The translations under genes were made by a program, and so were the position numbers. Under the pieces are notes generated by a model. The model was not told the DNA's origin and did not search any database. It worked only from the letters and a program-made list of their open reading frames with translations. 64,000 nt of DNA from Toxonevra muliebris (taxonomy: Eukaryota; Arthropoda; Insecta; Diptera; Pallopteridae): the NCBI GenBank assembly GCA_963691655.1, contig OY829329.1, positions 6,834,708-6,898,707 on the forward strand. Reading direction: 5' to 3'. Of this stretch, positions 12,901 through 21,500 are shown in pieces (within the stretch, counting starts at the first letter, position 1; the number at the start of each line of letters is the position of its first letter).

Positions 12901-15550
12901 ACTGGCAAAAAGAAACTGTTGGTTGAAAAAGATCAGCACGCCAGCAATTTCGCGCTTAAGAGCACAATAACTGCTGAAATTTTGCACAAATCGTTTCTTA
13001 AGGCTTGATTATGCAAACGTCAGGCAGCGTCTTGTAACGTTGCGAACTGTGACGTCCTGATTTTGTGATATAATTAGAGCGTTCTAGTGGTTCGCCGTAG
13101 CCTAGTGGTCAGTAAGCTGGACTGCTACGCAGAGGTACCCGGGTTCATATCTCGGCACGCTCAAAAATTAAAAATAGAAAATAACTTTTCTACACGGCAC
13201 CTCTTGGCTGGCAATGGCAAGCGTCCAAAAATAAAAAATGCATATAAAAAGCTTTTCACTTTGCCGTTCGGATTTGGCATAAAACTGTAGGTCCCTTTCA
13301 TTCGTGTATAAATATAGCTTACACAACATGAATGTATGCGAAAAGTTCGGCCATAGCCTTCCAGGGCCTGTTGTGCCATAATAGTAGCAGTAGTAGTTCC
13401 AGTAATTCTATCTTCAATGGACTTTACATTACACTACGTTGCGTTTGCATAATCGAACTTTAAGTTGACTTCTTGAAGGACTTTTATTTATTTATTGTTA
13501 TTGCGGAATGCACTGCGACCTATAATAACTATTGTGCCCCTTCATGGACTTAAAGTGCTTCCAGAAGCCCATCCTCTAATAGAAATGTATAGCACTAATC
13601 CTATCACTATGGAGTCTAAATTGGCGTTTGATATTTGATGTTCGCACAGATGCCTTCTAAATTGACATTGTAGTTCGTTTTGTGTAATACTGAGAACGCA
13701 GACCAGGACTAGAGCATTCGAAAGCACGATTAAGTACCTATAACCTAAAACGCTTCAACGAATGTATGAATTTGTCAAAGAATAGTTTTAGAATCATTAC
13801 AGGAATTCTAACAGGATATTGTAGGTTAAACTATCACCTAACGAAACAGGGAATTACATCTAATGAATCATGTGGGTTTTGCAGAGAAGATAGGGAATCT
13901 GCGAAACATATCTTAGAACAGTGCCTGAGTGACTGAGAACAGAAATCTGAGTGACCACTAAATACCCGATGATAATTTCAACTCCATAGAAGTAGGATCC
14001 ATACTAAAATTTCGATTGGAGGCTGGACTTATGAAAATACTATAAGTCCATAAAGGGGCACAATAGATCTTAAAGGTCGCAGTGCACTACCCCAAAAATA
14101 ATAATAATAATGTTTTGTGTAGTAGCTGGGGGGGAAACAACTAACAAATTCTATATGTTTATGTATATATGTTTGCTTCATTGATTTTTCAGTAAAGAGA
14201 TATTAAGAAATTGAAAGGAAATTTGCCTTGTTTGAGCTAGTTTAAAAAAGATTTTAGCAGTAGTTTTTAGACTTAAGAATAGTAATAGTAATTTCTATTT
14301 GAATGGTGTAATTTCAGCTTCTCGTCGTCATTTCGAGATTGCCTTCCAAATGTTCGATTTGAATGGAGATGGTGATGTTGATTGTGAAGAATTTGAACAA
14401 GTGGCAAACTTGGTGCGTCAACAAACTAGCATCGGTAATAGGCATCGTGATCATGCTGCCACTGGCAATACATTCAAGGTAAGCTAGCCATTGCAATATA
14501 TGCAAATGTCTGTAATATGAGTTGGAAAATATCAATCTACCTTTGATAAAGTCTCTCCTTGTTCAATGTAAATGAAAAATGTTTCTGCTAATTATAATGT
14601 ATTTTCTGTGTCTTTGCTTTTCTGTATTTTGTACATACTGTAAACGTAACATTATCATCTCCTCCTAAAAAAAAATCTACCAAAAGCCCTCAGTCAAGGT
14701 ATATTTTCGCAATATCTGTAATATTTTTAGTTTGTGTTTGATGTGTTTTTGTAAGCTGCTTTAAATAAAACACTCCATCCACTCTTGATTTATTATCATT
14801 TTGAATTAAATTTACCATACATTTTTGAAAAACTTTTAATATATTCTTACAATTCAATTCAATCCATTTAGGGTGTCAACTCTGCATTAACAACTTTTTT
14901 CTTTGGCAAGAATTTGGATCAAAAATTAACCATTGAAAAGTTTATTAACTTTCAAGCACAATTACAACGTGAAATACTCTCGCTGGAATTTCAACGGAAA
15001 TCGCCTAACGAAGAAGGTTTAATAACAGAGGTGGATTTTGCTGAACTGCTAGTAGCATATGCTGGATATTCGGCTAAGAAAAAATCACGCAAATTGAAAC
15101 GTGTTAAGCGTAAATTCCGTGAAAGCAGCAGCGGCATATCGAAACAAGACTATTTGGACTTTTTCCATTTCTTAAGTAATATCAATGATGTCGATACGGC
15201 ATTAACTTTCTATCATATTGCGGGCGCTTCAATCGATCAGAATACGCTGAAACATGTAGCCAAAACGGTAGCAATGGTCAATTTACGAGATCATGTCGTC
15301 GATGTTATATTTACTATATTTGATGAAGATAGTAAGTGATTTTAGCTAAATTTTTATTACAAAATATTCATTATTTCATTTTTATTCTTCTTCAGATGAT
15401 AACCAATTGAGCAATCGTGAATTTGTAGCTGTCATGAAGAATCGTTTGCTGCGTGGCTTAGAAAAAGCTAAAGATACTGGATTTATTAAATTAATGCGTG
15501 GAATATTCAAATGTGCTAAGGACACCAAACCGGTTTTGTTGGATATCTAA
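6919..15550 (+). CDS. MICU1: MICU1, EF-hand regulator of the mitochondrial calcium uniporter
   Basis: Exons: 6919-7268, 7341-7512, then either 7990-8149 or 9545-9707, 9845-9882, optional 11875-11889, 12620-12734, 14318-14478, 14872-15331, 15396-15550. All join in phase and give 536-537 aa (+5 with the microexon). The product sits in the intermembrane space, senses Ca2+ and gates MCU. Visible: Arg/Ser/Thr/Ala-rich mitochondrial targeting N-terminus ([16 protein letters not shown]); hydrophobic stretch [17 protein letters not shown]; a Lys-rich segment (HKFKKAK); the family block [43 protein letters not shown]-hand 1 [12 protein letters not shown] (about residues 293-304); [19 protein letters not shown]-hand 2 [12 protein letters not shown] (about 484-495), both loops with canonical acidic ligands; and the C-terminal FKCAKD Cys, at the position of the human Cys that bonds MICU2. 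Introns hold LINE, SINE and MITE insertions. Confidence 0.95.
7594..7807. mobile_element. TTAA-bounded MITE in MICU1 intron 2
   Basis: 214 bp including a TTAA at each end. The terminal inverted repeats share TTGCTAAAGCCCTAACAT, an 18-bp perfect match next to the TTAA (one base differs between them). No ORF. TTAA targets with short inverted termini are typical of piggyBac-type non-autonomous elements. It lies entirely in the intron after the exon ending GFRERK. Confidence 0.75.
7990..8149 (+). other. MICU1: MICU1 alternative exon 3a
   Basis: 160 nt, phase 0 in and phase 1 out, with acceptor GTGAAG|ATC and donor ATG|GTAAAG. It encodes [20 protein letters not shown] followed by [20 protein letters not shown] and [13 protein letters not shown]. 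It is homologous to exon 3b downstream, and each replaces the other in the MICU1 reading frame. Its acceptor has a weaker pyrimidine tract than most exons here. Confidence 0.85.
8245..8338. repeat. Twin 14-bp palindromes in the 3a/3b intron
   Basis: The identical 16-mer TAATGTCGACATTATT occurs at 8245-8260 and 8323-8338. Its first 14 bases are self-complementary, so each copy can fold on itself or pair with the other. It is in the intron separating the two alternative MICU1 exons. Confidence 0.7.
8440..8740 (+). repeat. Dispersed repeat copy A (ACATTTTAACCCTCTAATTCC family)
   Basis: Shares several ordered blocks with the opposite-strand copy at 44090-44370: GAGAAAAATCATA, CGAGGA, GAACATTTTAACCCT, TTAAAA(C/T)ATTCCACAAAAA and a CACTAAGGGTCAC-like block. 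Inner TTAA tetramers at 8573-8576 and 8661-8664 bracket 92 bp ending in CCCT/AGGG. Probably a decayed non-autonomous element. Confidence 0.5.
9545..9707 (+). other. MICU1: MICU1 alternative exon 3b
   Basis: 163 nt, phase 0 in and phase 1 out, acceptor ACTAG|ATA and donor AGAGG|GTAGGT. It encodes [20 protein letters not shown], then [20 protein letters not shown] and [14 protein letters not shown]. It differs from 3a mainly in the middle, where it has one more residue and a more acidic sequence. KQPE matches the vertebrate form more closely than the KQPD of 3a. Confidence 0.85.
10427..11508 (-). pseudogene. 5'-truncated Jockey-type LINE, reverse transcriptase C-terminal half
   Basis: On the minus strand an open stretch starts at [11 protein letters not shown], the YADD catalytic box of a non-LTR reverse transcriptase. 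It continues through [16 protein letters not shown] and a main ORF at 11225-10641 ([57 protein letters not shown]), all typical of Jockey-clade ORF2. A frame change and a stop near 10640 separate it from the Cys motif CPDCG and [16 protein letters not shown]. The 3' end has a CAA-repeat tail near 10430. It is 5'-truncated and dead, inserted antisense in the MICU1 intron between the RYDPK exon and the microexon. Confidence 0.85.
11875..11889 (+). other. MICU1: MICU1 candidate microexon (GSSGE)
   Basis: A 15-nt exon, phase 0 on both sides, encoding GSSGE. It is bounded by a long pyrimidine tract plus ATTTACAG and by donor GAG|GTATAC. It falls between the exon ending RYDPK and the exon starting SVTECLELN, about where vertebrate MICU1.1 carries its four-residue EFWQ microexon. 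Inclusion or skipping keeps the frame. Called from splice signals and position; no transcript evidence. Confidence 0.6.
13091..13390 (+). mobile_element. tRNA-derived SINE
   Basis: The head is tRNA-like: A box TAGCCTAGTGG (13098-13108) and B box GGGTTCATATC (13141-13151), about 32 bases apart, the spacing of an internal pol III promoter. A tRNA-unrelated body ends with a GGCCTGTTGTGCCATAATAG block and an AGTAGCAGTAGTAG tail. A fragment of the same 3' block is at 16342-16397 in reverse orientation, showing a dispersed family. It lies in a MICU1 intron. It is not a functional tRNA: no intact cloverleaf was found. Confidence 0.75.
13500..13735 (-). pseudogene. LINE 3'-end fragment, inverted copy
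   Basis: The reverse complement of 13505-13555 (AAGTCCATGAAGGGGCACAA, then a TAGGTCGCAGTGCATT block) matches the 3' end of the plus-strand LINE fragment at about 14040-14095. So two LINE 3' ends face away from each other. No intact protein remains on this side. Confidence 0.6.
13736..14105 (+). pseudogene. LINE ORF2 C-terminal fragment (CCHC region)
   Basis: The plus strand reads [16 protein letters not shown] then [20 protein letters not shown] and [12 protein letters not shown]. This is the Cys-x2-Cys...His...Cys tail found after RNase H in R1/I/Loa-type LINE ORF2, followed by stops. The 3' end is GGTCGCAGTGCACTACCCC plus an AATAAT tail. Strongly truncated, in the same MICU1 intron as the SINE. 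Confidence 0.7.
14687..14698 (+). other. MICU1: Possible 12-nt MICU1 microexon (PSVK)
   Basis: CCCTCAGTCAAG followed by GTATAT could be a phase-0 microexon coding PSVK between the exons ending GNTFK and starting GVNSALTT. The acceptor AAAAG has a poor pyrimidine tract (A-run directly upstream), so this is weak. Confidence 0.2.
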
Positions 15551-15826
15551 ATTTATGTCTAAACAATGAATGACTTAACTATAGACTTTAACTACGAATT
15601 CGTGGAGGATTGAAATTTTTGTAATTCAAATTCTGTATACTATGTGCTACTCAAATTTAGGGTGTTTGCGAGTGCGGTTCGAAAATTCGAGTAAACATTT
15701 TGCCGAAAATTTGTGTGTACTGGCACACACCCTTAATATTTACATAATTTAGAAAACGAAATTTTATAATTCAATGCCAATCCCTTTTTTTTATTTATTT
15801 TTTAATATTTATCTCTGTTTATGAAT

Positions 15827-15832
15827 AATAAA
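15827..15832 (+). terminator. MICU1: Candidate MICU1 poly(A) signal
   Basis: AATAAA 277 bases after the MICU1 stop codon. The 3' UTR between them is A+T-rich and ORF-free. Confidence 0.5.
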
Positions 15833-15889
15833 ATTACTTCATTGCTTGTTAAGAATAGATTGAATTTAAATATTATAAACCAATAACAT

Positions 15890-16560
15890 ATCATATCATC
15901 TGCTGCCGAAGCTGGAGCAAGAGCAAACCTAAATACAAATTAAATCTTGTTGCCGACGAAGAGTATGCTAAAGGGAGTATTTACTGAAAAAAAACATTTG
16001 GCGGCTATTGAATCCTAGTACAGGGCAGCCACCCCAACCTAACCTAATCAACATCCACAATCATTTGAACGACACGGTGTAAAAAGAAATAAAAAGAAAA
16101 ATATGTAGCATCCACAATCATTTGAACGACACGGTGTAAAAAGAAATAAAAAGAAAAAATTTTTGTTGCAGATGAACCCTGATTCGACAATCATAAACAG
16201 AAAATAATCGCATTAGACTCTCAGTACAACAAATGGGATATGGGCATGATCGACGACCTGGCTTTGTTGGGCTATTGGGTTAACTAACACACTGCACTAG
16301 GGATACCAGAACAAAACCGATTAGATAATACAGTAGACCGCGCTACTACTATTATGGCACAACAGCCTCTGGAGGGCCAATGCCGAGCTTTTCGAGACCG
16401 AACCAAGTAAGATGAAAACGTTGACGACTTGGGGGTGGGGGGGTGGGGGGGTAGAGGAGAACATTACTGTAACAAGAGACAACCCAGCCATCTATAGTAA
16501 AGCCACAGCTACAAGTAAGCCTGAAATAAAAAGAAAAAAATTAGTTGCTGCTGTATAGTC
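15890..16560. repeat. Repeat mosaic between the two convergent genes
   Basis: Contains a tandem duplication: about 50 identical bases starting CATCCACAATCATTTGAACG at 16052 and again at 16109 (57-bp period), ending in AAAGAAATAAAAAGAAAA. It also has an AACCTAACCTAA stretch at 16036-16047, a reverse-oriented SINE 3' fragment at 16342-16397, and a poly-G patch at about 16430-16455. No gene is seen. Confidence 0.6.
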
Positions 16561-18476
16561 ATATAATTCAAAAGGTATGGAGAACAAAACAGGAGAATTA
16601 TCGGATACCAAATACTCACTTCTTACTCTTGAATTAAAATATAAATGAAAATTCAGAATTTGCACTTAAACACATTATACATTGGTCTTTTTCTTTATTC
16701 ATATATAATTTAATTAGATTGTATTTTATAATCTTTTTTTTTTTTGCATTTAGTTTTTCCTTTCTTAAGTTTAGCTTTAAAATTTTCTTTACGTCCTGCG
16801 GACATCGTAAATTATGCTACACCATTTAAACATTTTTCAAAAATAATTACGTAATTAATAAATTATTATTTTTTTTTAATAATAATAACTACAATTGTTT
16901 TAGTTAACTGTGAGATGATCTTGTCTTATTTGTTTTTGATTTTTTGATTTTATTCATATCAAGTCAAGAATTAATGAATAATTTTTGTTTTAAATTTTTT
17001 TTTTCATAATAAATTTATGTAAATATATATATATAATTCATTTTGAAATACAAAAGGCAATTGGTTTGAATTATTTTTGTTTGTTTTTTTTTTTTTTTGG
17101 TAGGACGCTAGAAAAAAGTACTTTGTTTTACACTGGCGTTTTTAGGGTGTGTATGTATGGGTGTGCCTGTACTTTTTTCTACAAATAAATTTTTATAAAA
17201 TGTTATTTGTTTTTAATTTTCTTTTAAAAAATATTTTTACTAAAAGTATATAATCATTTAGCTAAATAACGTGTTAATTTTTCGTTTTCGTAGTAGGTAC
17301 TTAAACAACAATTACGAAACAAAACATATAAAATAATAGACATTTGATTCTTATTTCCATTTTACACATACATATAAAATATATCAATATTATTAATTAA
17401 TTAACAACAATAATAAGAATATAGCATATTTTTAGGTGGTTACTATTACAAAAATACATACATACATATGGTATATAAAGATTGTATAAAACTTCTGAAA
17501 CAAAGTCGTCGGTTCAGAGGTAAAACTCATTAAGTAACATATTTGAAAAACAGAAAATTAAATTTTAGAACTAGTTAGGAATTGGTTTTCAAAAATCGTA
17601 TTGAAATAGCATGCTTGAGACTTTTTTGGTTAATGTGAGAGAAAGATTGCTATAAACTACGAAGCTTAGTGTAGAAAACTAGTTTTTGTTAAATCTGCAC
17701 TTAGCGAGTTTTACTTCTGGACCGGATATCCAGAGGGAGTGAAGTGTATATAAATTTAAATATTAGTTTTTCTTCTATTTAACGCGTATCAAAAATTAAT
17801 TCAATAATATTTTTTTAAAAAACCGGATTTCTAAAATTTATTATTATTTTTTTTTTAATGTAATCGTGTTTTGGCAAATATATTTGACAAACAAATTTCG
17901 CTAATCATTTAAGTACATATATTTTAATTACAAAGCACGCTTTAATGCTATTGGACAACTAACACAAATTGTTATTGTATTTTCATGAAAAATTCTCTCT
18001 TTAGCAAAGAGCGAGAGTGAAATCAACAACAAATTCTGAAGCATAACCGTTAGCTGAGACGCACTCTTATTTGTCACACATCGGGAGTGAATACGAGTAA
18101 GAGAGTATAGTTTAGCAATGAATTTATAAAAGTGTGTAAGAGAATGAGAGAGAAAGAGAGAGAGTGAGAAAATGATGGATGCTTCAAATGTGTCGATTTC
18201 TTATAGTTAGCTAGTACATGTTTTGCAGCATAGTTTTGGCGTTTGTTTTGTAAAAGTCTAGATTGTTTTTACATAAGAGGCATCGCTAGTATATAGGATA
18301 TACTATATATACATACAATACATATACAATTAATAAATAGTTTTCTGTTTTTTAATAAAAGATTGTGCTAAATTTGTGTTTCCAAAAAAAATAGTTGCTT
18401 TTTCCATTTTATAGCAACTATTTATATACAATATAAATAGCTATATAAAAAAAAAAAATTTTAAAAATTGTTAGTT
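16561..18476 (-). other. A+T-rich downstream/3' UTR region of the alpha-2/delta gene
   Basis: No ORF with coding character on either strand. On the minus strand the first good poly(A) hexamer after the stop is at 17837-17842, with more further on. A GAGA-rich patch (GAGAGAAAGAGAGAGAG) lies around 18145-18170. Confidence 0.45.
17837..17842 (-). terminator. Candidate poly(A) signal, alpha-2/delta gene
   Basis: TTTATT on +, so AATAAA on -, about 635 bases past the stop codon. Chosen as the nearest clear hexamer; others lie further downstream (e.g. near 16693). Confidence 0.35.
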
Positions 18477-18584
18477 TTAAGCACGTAAGTAACGCGTCAA
18501 TATAAATATAAAGGTGGTTACAGCTATATTGATAACATTAAGTCCAATAGTTGAGGCATCACCACAGTAAGTAAATTGTTCTTC
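18477..18584 (-). other. CACNA2D3: Terminal exon of alpha-2/delta (membrane anchor)
   Basis: 108 nt, 3.56 kb beyond the previous exon. The acceptor is a strong pyrimidine tract ending TTTACTAG. It codes [16 protein letters not shown] followed by [19 protein letters not shown] and stop. Phase 0 joins it to EECYTEHSQ. Cys-Gly plus a hydrophobic tail is the usual alpha-2/delta ending and fits GPI processing, with a single transmembrane segment as alternative. Confidence 0.85.
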
Positions 18585-21500
18585 CTAGTAAAGAAAAAGG
18601 GAGAGGGGACATTGAAAGATTTTGTTTTTAATTTTACTTCAGTAGTTAGTAAATTTAATAAAATATAATATCGTTTGTATTCTGGGAGAGTGTCATAAAT
18701 AAAAAAAAAAAACAAATTGTTAAAAAATCGCATTTACAGTTTTCAATGAACTTCCACTCTGTGGAACACAATAACGAGGAGAGTTCATAACATAACAATA
18801 CCGTTATGATTTTTCTTACCCAAAATAAATAATAGTTATTTCTGTATTCATAACTCGAATGGTTTTTTTTTTTATTTATAACAGTCTTGCAGCAAACGAG
18901 TGATATGATCTTCATGCTCCAAGGTGATGTATATTGCAATGAAACATAATTCTTATCTACTTGAAGCAAGAATACATTTATTTATCTTCCTGTTGAAATT
19001 ACTAACCAAATATACTTGAGTGTAAGGAATAGACAACAGTTAAACTTAATCGGTACTCACCATAAAAGAGAGAGAGAGAGAGAGAGAGAAAAAAAAGATC
19101 TACTTACATTAGGTGACCATCTGTTTTTTTTTTTTTTTTGGGAAATTTCGGTACACAAAAAGAGAAATTCGGTACACATTCAAAAAACAGAGCAACTCAA
19201 AAAATTTAACTTTATTATCATTTCGATAACAATTTTGGCTGAGTTTTAATAAGTTTTGAATCTGTCGTATAAAATATTTTTCAAACTTTGTATATTAAAT
19301 TGTTAAAAAGGTTATTTCTTCCCCCGACTGAATTTTTTCAATGAAAAAAAAAAAAAAAAATAATAATAAACATTCATATTCTCATCAATACAAACATGTA
19401 CAGAAGCGTCACTAATACATGCGATCGAGAGAGAAGAGTAAGTGAAAAGATGTGCTTGTTGTGTCCTCCTTGTCATCATACCTGATGTGGCCTTCCAGCT
19501 AGCTCAGATTTTTTTGGGTAGGATTTTCTTAACCCGCCACACCAGGTCGAGGGGATAACAATAAATTTGTCCGCGGCAAAGGTGACACTCATACAACAAA
19601 ACACATTTTTTCTACTCTACATATCTAATACATTTACTACAGCTTCGAGTCCCTACCAAGCATTACAGAGATAATTCTTTTCTCTGCCGTACCGCGCGTA
19701 TATGGAATAAGCTCCCTGCAACAGTTTTTCCTTTTTGCTACTTTTGCGACATTTCCAAATTTAAAACAAACGTTCACAACTTTTTCGCCCTCTTTCCTCC
19801 TACCACTAATCTATCTTCATTCCTCAATCAACGCAATGCTTTGCATTCATAGGCGTACCCCCTGAGTGTTGATTGCCTAAATAAAAAAAAAAATTGCCTT
19901 TCAAAAGTCCACAGACTATTCTCTTAGGCTGTGGTTATATTGCGAATATATTCGGCGAACACCATGAAATTGTTGTTGCACCGAACACAAAGAGAGAGTC
20001 TGTACTCACTCTCACACCGAAGTGTATTGTACACCGAGCACGCCGAGTATTCAGGGTGGCAATGAGTTATTTTACAAAACAGTATCATTACATATAAAAA
20101 AGTATTAATCAAATGAGCGTATTTTAACAAAAAACAACTCTGTAACGAGCTGAATGTAACCACCTCGACTGAGCATGGGAGAAAATGTTTTGTGTTCGTC
20201 GAACACCGAGCACCAATATAACCAGGCGCGGAGTCACTTCAGCTGCCCGTTCTAGTTTTGGGTGTCTAACAAACACACTTCTAACTTCTATCAAATTACT
20301 TCTATATACCTCACATGCCCTATTACTTACATTATCCGATGCATAGATCCCTCAATAGTTCTACCTGGAAATGCTCACACGCTGACGTTACAGCTACACT
20401 TCACATTTTCTAATCACTTTTTAAATTATAACCCTCAACACTTATACTAATGGCACTATGACCTTTCCGTATTTAATTCTCGTACAGTAATAACCCGTTC
20501 CTCTAATTTTAACTTAATATATAACCTAATCTTTACTATATACTTAAATTAAAAAAAAAAATACATGAACATAATCGTATAGCTTCCTTAGCAACTCCAA
20601 CGGAATCGCTGAGGATATTTTCTTCCCTGTTCCTTTTCGCACTACATGCGATCCACACAAAGCTCTCCTTAAATCCACACATGGTCCAGCACTACCTAAC
20701 CCAATCATCCCTGGTCTATTCTTACCACAAGTTCCACACATTTGACGTTTCAGTTTATGTTGTTTTTGTGGTTTTCCAATTAGAATTAACGCTGCGTAAT
20801 TTCAAGAAAAAATTAAAGTCAATACATCCCGGCTTTCACAGTCATTTGCCATAGCCTTGTTTATATATTAATAATCGATATTTACTACTGTAACGCAGTT
20901 TTACATTACCACTAACTAAAAACCTGGAATGGACATGAAGAGATGCCTTCTTTGCTGCGCACTTGATATTTCAATATGTCGCATTGAAAAAGGGCGCTGT
21001 GCGATTTATGTTCAGCCTGACGTCGTAGCAGAGCAGTGAATGTAGACATATTAAATTCCATCATTGTACTAAAGGAGCTTGATTGATTCCGATCAGTTTG
21101 CACTACTTGTCCATTTGATATTAAATTCTTCAAGTTTTGCATATTTTTAATGCGAAAACCCAGTTTGGGTGGATTCGGGTTATTAGCTGCAAGGCCCACA
21201 ATGCTAGCATTGCTGTACGAAATTCTAATACTATTGGCATGATTCATAGGTGGTGGGCTAATGCGACCACATGCAGCGCTAACGATACCACCAGCGCCAA
21301 TAGCTACATCGCTTGCTGTTATTCCATTCGCTGCTACTCTTTCAGAGCGCCGAAACGGTAGACGCGGTATAGCAAAGCTGTTTGCTGATGTTGGTGTTGG
21401 TATTTGACGACTAGTCCTCTTGGAGAGCGTGGCAGAACAAGGCGCTGAAGTGCTCGTATTCATGTCAGTAAGTTCTGTTCAGTTTAGTATTTTAATATCA

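Noticed and set aside
13091..13165. Functional tRNA gene
   Set aside because: A and B boxes are present but the acceptor and anticodon stems do not pair well, and the sequence runs into a SINE body.
16036..16047. AACCTAACCTAA as a telomere-like repeat
   Set aside because: Only two units, internal, within a transposon-like mosaic.
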